This document shows positions 26,992 through 35,639 of a stretch of DNA of 64,000 bases, piece by piece. Within the stretch, counting starts at the first letter, position 1; each line of letters opens with the position of its first letter. A program made the position numbers and the translations under genes. This DNA comes from Bacteroidota bacterium. GTDB lineage: Bacteria > Bacteroidota > Bacteroidia > Chitinophagales > Chitinophagaceae. The stretch covers positions 372,001-436,000 of the forward strand of contig JAEWKK010000019.1 in the NCBI GenBank assembly GCA_023386045.1, read 5' to 3'. The notes below the pieces were generated by a model that was given only the letters and a program-made list of their open reading frames with translations, did not search any database and was not told the DNA's origin.

Positions 26992-29877
26992 ATGAAAAAG
27001 ATTTTGCTTTTTCTGTTGGTGATAACATTCACATTCATCAGCGCTTCGGCGCAGAAGGTGGCTGGTACCGTCAGGGGTTATTTACAGGACTCTGTTTCCT
27101 CCGCTGCACTTTCCGATGCAACAGTCTCAATTATACGCAGCAGCGACTCTACACTTGTTTCATTTACCATTAGTAATGAAAAAGGATTTTTTGAGATCAG
27201 GAATATCGAAGCCGGAGATTACCAGCTCATCTCTTCTTTTCAGGGATTGCAGACCTTCAAAAAAAGGTTCAGTATCAGTGCAGAAAAGCCAGAGGTGGAT
27301 ATGAATACCATCAAAATGTCGCGATTCTATAAAACCATGGATGAAATCGTGATCAGGGATGATGCTCCCGTAAAAGTGAAAGGTGATACCATTGCTTACA
27401 ATGCTGATGCTTTTAAAACCAAACCCAATGCAACGGTAGAAGACCTGCTGAAAAAATTGCCTGGAGTACAGGTAGACAAGGACGGCACTGTGAAAGCACA
27501 GGGCGAGAACGTGCAGAAAGTTTATGTAGATGGAAAGGAATTCTTTGGAACCGATCCAAAGCTGGCAACAAAAAATCTCAATGCAGACATGGTTGACCAG
27601 ATAGAAGTATATGATGACATGAGTGAACAGGCCAAGTTCAATAAAATTGATGATGGCAGTCGCACAAAGGCCATCAACCTGAAACTCAAAAAGGAAAAGA
27701 AAAAAGGAATATTTGGAAAGGTATATGGTGGCTATGGCAATAACGACCGTTATGATGCCGGAGTGACTACCAATTTCTTTAAGGGTGCCACACAAACCTC
27801 CATCATTGCCAAGTCAAACAACACCAACAATATCGGTTTTACTGTTAGCGACATGATTGGCATGTTCAGCACTTCTGGTAACCTGGGAGGAATGATGAAC
27901 AGCGGTATGAGTAATATAGTAACCGGAGGTGGTGGACTGAATATAGTTAGAGCGGGCGGCTTTGGTGGATTCAGTGGCGGGCTTGGAGGATTGAACCTTG
28001 GATCAACAGGCAGTGGCATTACACGGTCTTCGCAGGCGGGTATCAACTATCGGGATACCTGGAGCAAAACCTTCGATGTCAATGGTAGTTATTTTTTCAA
28101 CAGTGCAGGAACCAATAACCTGAAAAACAGTTATAAGCAAACACTTTATTCAGATTCAACAGGTCTTACAGATGAAACAGTACTGAGCCGGATCAATAAT
28201 TACAACCACCGCTTCAATATGAACATGATCATTTCGATTGATTCTTTCAATTCAGTGATCTACTCACCGAACTTCAGTTACCAGAAATCTGAAAGCTTTG
28301 CCGATGACAGCCTTACTGCTGCAGTACAAAAAAATTCTTCGATTTATACAGCCAATCAAAGCCAGAACATCACCAACAGCACAGGCAATGGATTTACCTG
28401 GAATAATAACCTGATCTGGAGAAGAAAGTTCAGACGTCCGGGTAGAACGCTCTCCGTTAATTTCAATAATAGTTGGGGAGAAAACGACAGGGACAGGATC
28501 AATGCCATCACATCCAGGTTTTTTGACGAAGGCGGCAGTAAATACAATGAATTCAGCAATAATAACCTCAATACCACGGCCAGCACAACGAATAATTATT
28601 CAGTTACGGCATCATACACTGAACCCCTTGCCCGGGATAAGATCATGGAGATCAATTACAGCCATGGCAATAACAGGAGTAATTCCGACTGGCGAACTAA
28701 TGATTTTAATACTGCAACAGGAAAATATGATCTTGTAGTTGATTCTCTTACCAACGATTTTCATAACCAGAATGTTTTTGACCGCCTGGGAACCAATTTC
28801 CGTGTTGTGAAGAAAAAATACAATTACCAGTTGGGATTTGCAGTGCAGCAAACAGTTCTCGAAAGTGAAAACCTCACAAAAAAAACTGCTGTAAAACAAA
28901 AGTATAATAACATATTTCCTACAGCTTCTTTCAATTACCAGTTCCAGAGAAGCCGCAGCCTAAGGTTCAACTACAGGGGAAGAACCAGTCAGCCAGGAAT
29001 TACACAACTGCAGGATGTTGAAGACAGAACAAAATATCCTTACATCTACCGTGGTAATCCTAACCTGAAGCAGGAGTTCTCCAATAATTTTATCCTGAGC
29101 TATAATTATTTTGATATCGTCAAATTCAGCAACCTCTTTGCCTTTATATCGTTCAACAATACCATGAATAAGATCACCAATTCCCGCGAAGACCTTGGAG
29201 GTATTGTACAGTTGACGCAGCCGGTGAACCTGAATGGTTATTTCAATGTCAATGGAAATTTCAACATGGGTTTCCCAATTAAAAAGATGAAGGGAGGAAA
29301 TTTCAATACTACTACCCGCATTTCTTATAACCGGGATGTGAGCCTGATCAACAGAGTAAAGAATTACACAAAGAACCTTACACTGGGTGAAGACCTTAGG
29401 TTGAATTATAACCATAAGGATAAACTGGATATGGGATTAACGGCCAGCCTGAATTATAGTTCAGTAAATAATACCATGCAAAAAGCAGGAAACAGTTCCT
29501 ATTACACCCATACCTATTCAGCTGACATCAGCCTGAATTTACCCTGGGGCTTCCTTCTTGCAACAGATTTTGATTATACTTTTAATACAGGCAGAACCAA
29601 TGGGTTCAACCAGAATTATGCACTCTGGAACGGAAGTCTTGCCAAACAGCTATTCAAAAATAAAAGAGGAGAGATCAAGGCTTCTGTATTTGACATCCTG
29701 AATCAAAACACCAACATTTCACGTAATATCTACGATAACAATATTGAGGATGTAAGGAATACCACATTACAACGATTCTTCATGCTCACCTTTACTTATA
29801 ATATCAATCGCATGGGTGGCAAAACAATGCCCGCCATGTTAGAGCGGGCAACAAAGGGTATAAGGATCACCCAATAG
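26992..29877 (+). CDS. Outer-membrane beta-barrel receptor-like protein
   Basis: The product is 961 residues from the ATG at 26992, chosen because it gives a clean signal peptide (KKILLFLLVITFTFISASAQ). A carboxypeptidase-regulatory domain (about 20-105) is followed by a plug-like region with VKGDTIAYNADAFKTKPNATVEDLLKKLPGVQVDKDGTVKAQGENVQKVYVDGKEFFGTDP. A glycine-rich stretch (about 280-340, GGLNIVRAGGFGGFSGGLGGLNLG) interrupts the plug-to-barrel transition and is probably a flexible loop. The barrel fills the rest. It is 187 bp beyond the GLPGLI-linked receptor and in the same orientation, and its layout is close enough to suggest paralogy. Confidence 0.9.
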   Translation: MKKILLFLLVITFTFISASAQKVAGTVRGYLQDSVSSAALSDATVSIIRSSDSTLVSFTISNEKGFFEIRNIEAGDYQLISSFQGLQTFKKRFSISAEKPEVDMNTIKMSRFYKTMDEIVIRDDAPVKVKGDTIAYNADAFKTKPNATVEDLLKKLPGVQVDKDGTVKAQGENVQKVYVDGKEFFGTDPKLATKNLNADMVDQIEVYDDMSEQAKFNKIDDGSRTKAINLKLKKEKKKGIFGKVYGGYGNNDRYDAGVTTNFFKGATQTSIIAKSNNTNNIGFTVSDMIGMFSTSGNLGGMMNSGMSNIVTGGGGLNIVRAGGFGGFSGGLGGLNLGSTGSGITRSSQAGINYRDTWSKTFDVNGSYFFNSAGTNNLKNSYKQTLYSDSTGLTDETVLSRINNYNHRFNMNMIISIDSFNSVIYSPNFSYQKSESFADDSLTAAVQKNSSIYTANQSQNITNSTGNGFTWNNNLIWRRKFRRPGRTLSVNFNNSWGENDRDRINAITSRFFDEGGSKYNEFSNNNLNTTASTTNNYSVTASYTEPLARDKIMEINYSHGNNRSNSDWRTNDFNTATGKYDLVVDSLTNDFHNQNVFDRLGTNFRVVKKKYNYQLGFAVQQTVLESENLTKKTAVKQKYNNIFPTASFNYQFQRSRSLRFNYRGRTSQPGITQLQDVEDRTKYPYIYRGNPNLKQEFSNNFILSYNYFDIVKFSNLFAFISFNNTMNKITNSREDLGGIVQLTQPVNLNGYFNVNGNFNMGFPIKKMKGGNFNTTTRISYNRDVSLINRVKNYTKNLTLGEDLRLNYNHKDKLDMGLTASLNYSSVNNTMQKAGNSSYYTHTYSADISLNLPWGFLLATDFDYTFNTGRTNGFNQNYALWNGSLAKQLFKNKRGEIKASVFDILNQNTNISRNIYDNNIEDVRNTTLQRFFMLTFTYNINRMGGKTMPAMLERATKGIRITQ

Positions 29878-29881
29878 TATT

Positions 29882-29917
29882 AAAAAACCCTCCGTTGTTG
29901 CGGAGGGTTTTTTTTAT
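29882..29917. terminator. Bidirectional terminator between convergent genes
   Basis: CCCTCCG / CGGAGGG with loop TTGTTG has an A run on the left and a T run on the right, so it can end transcription from both sides. It sits between the receptor stop at 29877 and the stop of the small minus-strand gene at 29914. Confidence 0.88.
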
Positions 29918-30084
29918 TTGATCATTCTTTTCCTGTAAGTGGCCTGGCTGGCAGCAGTGGTTGTTCCAAACAATAATAGCCCCAGGATCGACTTCATAAA
30001 CCGCCACGGATTCAGCGAAGGTTTATAGTAAGCACTGTAAATCTTTACTTCCTGGCGGGCATGGATAATTTCTCTGTTTTTCAT
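29914..30084 (-). CDS. Small membrane protein of 56 residues
   Basis: On the minus strand an ATG at 30084 opens 56 codons ending TAA at 29914-29916. The N-terminal half is soluble (MKNREIIHARQEVKIYSAYY). The middle PSLNPWRFMKSILGLLLFGTTTAAS contains one hydrophobic stretch, and the C-terminus is basic (QATYRKRMIK). The frame fills the interval between a bidirectional terminator and the divergent gene at 30190. That placement is the main reason to believe it. I recognise no family. It may be a single-pass inner-membrane peptide. Confidence 0.55.
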   Translation of the reverse strand: MKNREIIHARQEVKIYSAYYKPSLNPWRFMKSILGLLLFGTTTAASQATYRKRMIK

Positions 30085-30189
30085 ACTGGATGTTTAGAAT
30101 GTGGAAAAATAGTTTAGAAAGTTAGGAAAACCTGTTGATAAAACGAAGCTTTTCTCTATTTTGTTGCCCAATTACAATCAATCCTTTCT

Positions 30190-30780
30190 ATGAAATGCGT
30201 TAAAAACCAACTGTTTGGCCTTTTTTTATCGGTGAGTTGCCTTTCTGCGACGGCACAGGTCAAGTTTCCTGTGACCGACAATGATCTCCGGCAGAACCTC
30301 CAGAAAGTAGTTGCCGATTTTCCCAATGCGCTGAAATCACTTAAAACAGATACCATTGAAGTCAATGCCCAGACCATTGAATTTGCCTCGGCTCTTGACT
30401 TTCCCATGGCTACCAGGAACTGGATCACAGAGTATAAATCCATCAAGCCTGTTCACAGCTGGGAAGCCGTACTGCTTGAAACCGAAGATTTTGAAGAAGC
30501 GGAAAAGAAATACAAATGGTTATACAACCAGCTAAAGGCCATGACTATTAAAATTAAAGGTGGCTACTCCTTCACCCTCGATGGCAAATATGATGCTCCG
30601 GAGGAATCAAGGACTTTCAGCAGCAGCATTTTTAAAATGACACCCAACGCCGTCAACATGCCAAAACTTAAAATTGAAGCAGCCATGCAGTTCACCTTTC
30701 CTGCGGAATGGAAAGTGAGTCTTCTGGTTTATGAAAAAGAAAGAGAAGACCACGAAAGAGGTGATATCAACGGAAATTAA
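30190..30780 (+). CDS. Secreted protein of unknown function
   Basis: The 196-residue product has a signal peptide ending LSATAQ. The mature part begins KFPVTDNDLRQNLQKVVADFPNALKSL and contains a helical segment with VLLETEDFEEAEKKYKWLYNQLKAMTIKI, then strands to the C-terminus (EWKVSLLVYEKEREDHERGDIN). The alternation of two sheets and helices looks like a small alpha/beta domain found only as a hypothetical in Bacteroidota. It is divergent from the 56-residue gene and convergent with the second GLPGLI gene, so it is monocistronic. Confidence 0.75.
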   Translation: MKCVKNQLFGLFLSVSCLSATAQVKFPVTDNDLRQNLQKVVADFPNALKSLKTDTIEVNAQTIEFASALDFPMATRNWITEYKSIKPVHSWEAVLLETEDFEEAEKKYKWLYNQLKAMTIKIKGGYSFTLDGKYDAPEESRTFSSSIFKMTPNAVNMPKLKIEAAMQFTFPAEWKVSLLVYEKEREDHERGDINGN

Positions 30781-30795
30781 TACTCTATAAAAAAT

Positions 30796-30829
30796 AAAGC
30801 GCTCAGTGTTTTGGCTGAACGCTTTTTTA
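30796..30829. terminator. Bidirectional terminator
   Basis: AAAGCGCTCAG and CTGAACGCTTT pair with one mismatch across an 8-base loop, flanked by A and T runs, between the convergent genes ending at 30780 and 30842. Confidence 0.78.
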
Positions 30830-30841
30830 TGTTTCGACTTA

Positions 30842-31648
30842 TTATTGCATGGTCCGGAACCTCATCCCTCCGCCATTGGGCATATTCTTTTGCATCTCTT
30901 CCATGATCTTTTCTCTTTCTTTTGCGAATACTGCAGCTGTTACTTTCTTTCCTTCTTTAGGCGCCTTGATCTTATTGCTGTTTACTTTACCTGATACTTC
31001 AATGGCTTTATAAAGACTGGTGCCGTTAGCAATATCAAGTTCAAGAATGGCCCCTGGTAGTTGTCCCTGGTATTCAGGTCCAATGGGAACAGGAATATCT
31101 GTTGTGTACCAGGCCACTACCTGCGCTGTATCCTGGATCGGAGTTCTCTTCATTTCCCCATTTTCCATGCTTACCTGGTTTCGTGTGGCAATTCTTGTGG
31201 AAGTAGCTTTTTTACAGGTATAATTCAGAATGGTTTTTGTTTCTTCTGTTAGTTTCCATTCAAGTTTTTTTATGCTGTCCGAAATAAGAAAGGTTCTTTC
31301 CATCACTTCTCTTTGATCCAGTTTAGTGCCCTTGTTGAAATCATAAAAGGAAACATCGTTATTGCCGCTGGCAATACGTAAAACCACACCTCCGCCGCCA
31401 AAGCTATGATCACCTCCTTCATTGGTTGCATCGGGAAGGTATTGCCATAAGGACTGGTTATTGGCAAAAAGAAGTTCAAACTGGTCGGTCCTTGTTTTTG
31501 GGATCTGCTTTGCGATTTCAGGATCCAGGTCACGGAAATTTCTTACCGGAAGTTGAACAGTGCGTTCATATACAATGCGGCCTTCTTTCTGCTGGGCTAA
31601 AGCAGTTAAAGAGAAGGCAAGGGTTGTTAAAAGCAATAGTCTTTTCAT
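30842..31648 (-). CDS. GLPGLI family secreted protein
   Basis: The 268-residue product starts at the ATG at 31648, which gives the signal peptide KRLLLLTTLAFSLTALAQ. An in-frame ATG lies six codons upstream. Family landmarks are GRIVYERTVQLP at the mature N-terminus, IKKLEWKLTEETKTILNYTCKKATS, VVAWYTTDIPVPIGPEYQGQLPGAILELDI (a QLPGAIL version of the GLPGLIL motif) and a C-terminal charged helix ending MPNGGGMRFRTMQ. Unlike the 23440 copy it is not followed by a barrel gene. It is transcribed away from the histidine kinase at 31771. Confidence 0.92.
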   Translation of the reverse strand: MKRLLLLTTLAFSLTALAQQKEGRIVYERTVQLPVRNFRDLDPEIAKQIPKTRTDQFELLFANNQSLWQYLPDATNEGGDHSFGGGGVVLRIASGNNDVSFYDFNKGTKLDQREVMERTFLISDSIKKLEWKLTEETKTILNYTCKKATSTRIATRNQVSMENGEMKRTPIQDTAQVVAWYTTDIPVPIGPEYQGQLPGAILELDIANGTSLYKAIEVSGKVNSNKIKAPKEGKKVTAAVFAKEREKIMEEMQKNMPNGGGMRFRTMQ

Positions 31649-31757
31649 CTCAAAGCGTTTTAACAAATGTAAACGAGGGTTATCGTAGTAGCTGTTAATT
31701 CATGTTGAAGCATGGTTAATAATGGTTAAATAGGTTATGAACGGTAAACGAATACTA

Positions 31758-31765
31758 TAAATTTG
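31758..31765 (+). promoter_or_regulatory. Putative -7 box very close to the histidine-kinase ATG
   Basis: TAAATTTG matches TAnnTTTG and ends 5 bases before the ATG at 31771. If it is the promoter, the transcript would begin at or next to the start codon (leaderless). No good -33 element is seen. Confidence 0.35.
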
Positions 31766-31770
31766 TCCGG

Positions 31771-33195
31771 ATGTCCAGGCTGAAAAACATAAGGTCTTTG
31801 CCAATCTTAATGGTATTCACCATTTGCGCAATTGCAGCATTCCAGGTTTACTGGTTAAAGAAAGCATATGAGCGCGAAGAAAGAACACTGGAAAGACAAA
31901 CCAATATGTTGTTCCGGGAAACAGTTGGCAATTTGCAGGTGAGCAAACTAAAACTGGACAAAATGGTGGATACTGCCACCAGTACAAAAATCTTCATCCG
32001 CAACGATAGCTCTGTTAAGTTGGCCATGGGTCCAACTGCACAGAAAATGGCTACAATGATGAATGTAATGATGCAAAAAATGAAGGATTCTGCTCATTCA
32101 AAATTGATCATTAAGGAGTTTGGAAGAGTGGATACGGTTCGTTTGAAAACTGGTTTGTCACCCCGCAAGGACAGGCTTATGCAATTCATGTTTGATGTGG
32201 ATTCTCTTCAGGATAGCATTAAGGTGAAGGAATTGAGGACAGTGTATTCCAAAAGACTTGATGAACAAAACCTTGACGTTCCATTTACCATTAGCAGGGT
32301 ACTACCAAGAGAAACAAAAGAACCCGTTTATAATGAGGTAACTCTTGGCTTTCGAAATCCCATCACTTACCGGATAGACCTGGGCAATACCACAACATTT
32401 TTATTGAAGCGAATTGGTACACCAATTTTATTTTCCATTTTCCTGGTAGGATTTACCATTCTTTCCTTTTCAGTTTTATACAGGAATCTTTTGCATCAAA
32501 GAAGGCTGGGAGATATCAAGAATGAATTCATCAGTAACATCACCCATGAATTAAAAACACCTATTGCTACCGTAAGTGTGGCCATCGAAGCATTGCGAAG
32601 CTTTAATGCCTCTATGGATCCACAAAGAACAAAAGAATACCTTGATATATCGGCCAATGAATTACAAAGACTTTCCCTGCTGGTTGACAAGGTGCTGAAA
32701 CTGTCCATGTTCGAGAAAAAGGAAATTGAATTGAAATACGAACCACTGGATATGCGCCAGCTTGTTGAAGAAGTTACAACATCCATGCGTTTGCAGTTTG
32801 AAAAACACAATGCCAAAGTAGATGTACATTCAAATGGCGATACTTCACTGGAGGGCGACAGGCTTCACCTGGTGAGTGTTATCTTCAACCTGATGGACAA
32901 TGCTCTTAAGTATAGCCAGGGAGAACCAAAGATTGATATTGACATCCAGGGTTCGGAAAACAAGGTGACCCTAACCGTCATCGACTCGGGGATCGGTATC
33001 CCTGCTGAATATCATGGAAGAGTGTTTGAAAAATTCTTTCGCGTACCCACAGGCAACCTGCATAATGCAAAAGGCTATGGGCTGGGTTTGAGTTATGTGG
33101 CACACGTGGTAGCCAGGCATAAAGGCTCCATCAATGTGGAATCTGTTGAAGGCAATGGCAGCCGCTTTGTAATCAGTTTACCAAGGCACAGCTGA
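31771..33195 (+). CDS. Two-component sensor histidine kinase
   Basis: The 474-residue kinase has an N-terminal membrane helix (about 10-30), an extracytoplasmic region of about 180 residues, and a second helix (about 213-235). HisKA carries the phospho-acceptor His in ISNITHELKTPIATVSVAIEAL (about H258). HATPase_c contains the N box LMDNALKYSQG, the G1 box VIDSGIGIP and the G2 box GYGLGLSYV. The extracytoplasmic domain has no recognised fold and a methionine-rich stretch (MGPTAQKMATMMNVMMQKMKD, about 86-106). The partner regulator follows 29 bp downstream. Confidence 0.95.
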   Translation: MSRLKNIRSLPILMVFTICAIAAFQVYWLKKAYEREERTLERQTNMLFRETVGNLQVSKLKLDKMVDTATSTKIFIRNDSSVKLAMGPTAQKMATMMNVMMQKMKDSAHSKLIIKEFGRVDTVRLKTGLSPRKDRLMQFMFDVDSLQDSIKVKELRTVYSKRLDEQNLDVPFTISRVLPRETKEPVYNEVTLGFRNPITYRIDLGNTTTFLLKRIGTPILFSIFLVGFTILSFSVLYRNLLHQRRLGDIKNEFISNITHELKTPIATVSVAIEALRSFNASMDPQRTKEYLDISANELQRLSLLVDKVLKLSMFEKKEIELKYEPLDMRQLVEEVTTSMRLQFEKHNAKVDVHSNGDTSLEGDRLHLVSVIFNLMDNALKYSQGEPKIDIDIQGSENKVTLTVIDSGIGIPAEYHGRVFEKFFRVPTGNLHNAKGYGLGLSYVAHVVARHKGSINVESVEGNGSRFVISLPRHS

Positions 33196-33224
33196 ATATT
33201 GTAACTTAAAGCACAATTGAATTC

Positions 33225-33908
33225 ATGAAGAAAGCAAAGGTTCTTTATGTTGAAGATGAATTATTTCTTGCAAAGATTGTAAGTGAGACGCTGCAGGACC
33301 GTGGTTATGATGTAGTTCTTGAAGGCGACGGTGGCAAAGCCCTGGAGCAATTTGAAAAAACAAATCCAGACATCTGCGTTCTGGATATCATGCTCCCCAA
33401 TAAAGATGGATTTACCATAGCAGACGAGATCAGGGAAAGAGACAGCCAGGTTCCCATTATTTTCCTGAGCGCTAAATCACAGACAAATGATGTGGTGAAT
33501 GGTTTCAGGCTGGGAGCCAATGATTACATACGAAAGCCATTCAGCATAGAGGAATTGATCGTTCGTATTGAAAATGTTCTTCGAAATAAAAGCGCTCCCA
33601 CCGAAGTTGCCGAAGAAGTTCAATTGGGACAATATGTTTTCAACATGAAACGGCAAACCCTGGCTCACCCAAAGGAAACAAGGAAATTGTCTTACCGCGA
33701 AAGCGAATTGCTTAAGCTGCTCTGCGCCAATAATGACAAGATCGTTGAGCGAAGCGACATTCTCACGCTCTTATGGGGGAGTGATTCTTTCTTCAACAGT
33801 CGAAACCTTGATGTTTACATTACCAAGCTTCGTAATTATCTCAAGCTTGATCCTTCTATCGAGATCATCACCATAAAAGGAATAGGCTACCGTTTTGTCA
33901 CGGGCTGA
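33225..33908 (+). CDS. OmpR/PhoB-type response regulator
   Basis: The 227-residue regulator has a receiver domain (1-118) with acidic pocket VEDE, phospho-acceptor Asp near 52 in CVLDIMLPNKDGF, the conserved Thr/Ser position as SAKSQT, and KPF near 104-106. The winged-helix DNA-binding domain (about 130-227) has LSYRESELLKLLCANNDKIVERSDILTLLWG and YITKLRNYLKLDPSIEIITIKGIGYRFV. All functional residues are present. It pairs with the kinase upstream. Targets are unknown, but the AsmA-like gene and nagA follow within 30 and 17 bases, so they are probably on the same transcript. Confidence 0.95.
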   Translation: MKKAKVLYVEDELFLAKIVSETLQDRGYDVVLEGDGGKALEQFEKTNPDICVLDIMLPNKDGFTIADEIRERDSQVPIIFLSAKSQTNDVVNGFRLGANDYIRKPFSIEELIVRIENVLRNKSAPTEVAEEVQLGQYVFNMKRQTLAHPKETRKLSYRESELLKLLCANNDKIVERSDILTLLWGSDSFFNSRNLDVYITKLRNYLKLDPSIEIITIKGIGYRFVTG

Positions 33909-33937
33909 TGGCATGGCTTTTTTACCGCTAAGTTTCC

Positions 33938-35623
33938 ATGGCTACCATCGCACAGATCAGGCGCTTCAGAAGGCTGGTGATTTACCTTGCTTCAGCTTTG
34001 CTGGCCATTTTTTTTATCTTCCTCATTTTTGTTGACAAATTTGTTGAACCCATTCTCAGGGATCGCATACATACCCTTATCATTGAAGGTTCAGATAGTC
34101 TTTATACCTATAAGCTGGGAGATCTTAAAGCAAATTTTTTCGGAGGGAAGGTTGAGGTCAGAAATCTACAGATCAATGTTGACAGCAGCCGTTACCGTTA
34201 TCTTAAGAATCATAACCGCCTGCCAGTATTAACCATGCAGCTTGACCTGGAATTGGGAAGTATTAAGGGCATCAACATCCTTTCCCTGGTCTTTGGTAAA
34301 AAAATCGGGGTTGAAGAACTTAGATCGAAAAAAGCGGACATCAAGCTGTCAAGGCATTTGCAGGTGAAGGGCAGCATGGAATCAGACCAGCCTTTATGGA
34401 AATCCATTCAACCCAAGATTCAGAGTATTATTGTAGACCGGATCAAACTCGATGGGGTAAAATTGTTGTACAAGAACGCCGACACTTCTGAATCAGTGAA
34501 GTTGCAGTTCGATGAATGTAACGCCTTGTTCGAAGATATCAGGATTGACAGCGCCTCAGCTTTTGACACAACCAGAATAGGCTTTACAAAAAACATCTCC
34601 CTGCGTTTTCACGATCTCAAATTCAGAACAGCAGATTCCAGCTATAAAATGAAAGCGGAATGGATCAATTATTCAAGTAAGGACAGGATACTGGAAATAG
34701 ACAGTTTTAAGTTGCAACCCACACTTGAAAAAGACACCTTTTACAAAAGCCACCCTGTTCAGCAAACATTATATTATGTCGAATTCCATAAAGTAAGGTT
34801 TGTGAACACAAGGCTTGACCGCTTTATCAATAATGATGTGATCAATGCGGATAGTGTGGTCTTCCTGATTCCGAACGTTAGGATGTATATGGATCGAACC
34901 ATGCAGCCACTATTTCAAAGTAAGATCGGTAAATACCCGCACCAGAAGCTTCTCTCATCATCATCCATTATTGATGTAAAAACTGTTGTGGCTCGAAATG
35001 CAAATCTTCTATACACTGAAAAGAATGCAAAAACGCTTCAGGAGGGTAAAGTTTTTTTTAATGATTTTGATTTCATCGCCGAAAATATTACGAACGATCG
35101 CAGGCTCATTGCAAAAAAAAACCTGTTGACAGCTGCGGCTCATGGAAAAATATTGGGCAGCAGTGATTTCACACTCAATTTTAAATTTTTCCTTGATTCT
35201 CTCAATGGTAGTTACGAGTCCTGGGGCAATATAAAAAATATCAATACAGAGCAGCTCCGGCCACTGGGAGCAGCACTGGCCAATGTGCAGATCAATTCAT
35301 TCAATATTCATAACCTTGACTTTAATATCCGTGGTCGTGACTACGATGCTTCAGGCAATGTGAGAATGCGTTATAACGGCCTTTCACTTACTTTGAAAAA
35401 ACTGGATGAAGAAACAGGCCAGGTAAAAACACAAAAATTCCTGACAAAGATCCTTAACAAATTCGTGATGTGGTCCGATAACCCTGGTCCTGATGGCGTG
35501 GAAAGAACCAGTAATGAGGCCAAAGCCCTTAGATTAAGCACTCAATCATTTTTTGGCCTTTTATGGAAAACTATTTTTGATGGCATGCAGGACATTATGA
35601 TGAAGTCGGGCAGATACGGATAA
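33938..35623 (+). CDS. AsmA/DUF748-like membrane-anchored protein
   Basis: The 561-residue product has one N-terminal membrane helix (about 13-33, LVIYLASALLAIFFIFLIFV). A large periplasmic region follows, made of repeating beta-strands. The beginning (LGDLKANFFGGKVEVRNLQINVDSSRY) has the FxGGxVxxxNxxI pattern seen at the start of AsmA/DUF748 bridge-like proteins. AsmA-type proteins sit between the membranes and are implicated in lipid transport. I assign only the general architecture. It follows the regulator by 29 bp and precedes nagA by 17 bp. Confidence 0.7.
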   Translation: MATIAQIRRFRRLVIYLASALLAIFFIFLIFVDKFVEPILRDRIHTLIIEGSDSLYTYKLGDLKANFFGGKVEVRNLQINVDSSRYRYLKNHNRLPVLTMQLDLELGSIKGINILSLVFGKKIGVEELRSKKADIKLSRHLQVKGSMESDQPLWKSIQPKIQSIIVDRIKLDGVKLLYKNADTSESVKLQFDECNALFEDIRIDSASAFDTTRIGFTKNISLRFHDLKFRTADSSYKMKAEWINYSSKDRILEIDSFKLQPTLEKDTFYKSHPVQQTLYYVEFHKVRFVNTRLDRFINNDVINADSVVFLIPNVRMYMDRTMQPLFQSKIGKYPHQKLLSSSSIIDVKTVVARNANLLYTEKNAKTLQEGKVFFNDFDFIAENITNDRRLIAKKNLLTAAAHGKILGSSDFTLNFKFFLDSLNGSYESWGNIKNINTEQLRPLGAALANVQINSFNIHNLDFNIRGRDYDASGNVRMRYNGLSLTLKKLDEETGQVKTQKFLTKILNKFVMWSDNPGPDGVERTSNEAKALRLSTQSFFGLLWKTIFDGMQDIMMKSGRYG

Positions 35624-35639
35624 GACTTAGTTTTACAAC

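Noticed and set aside
24144..29877. SusC/SusD glycan-utilisation locus
   Set aside because: The two barrels have no SusD-like lipoprotein and no glycoside hydrolase or sulfatase beside them.
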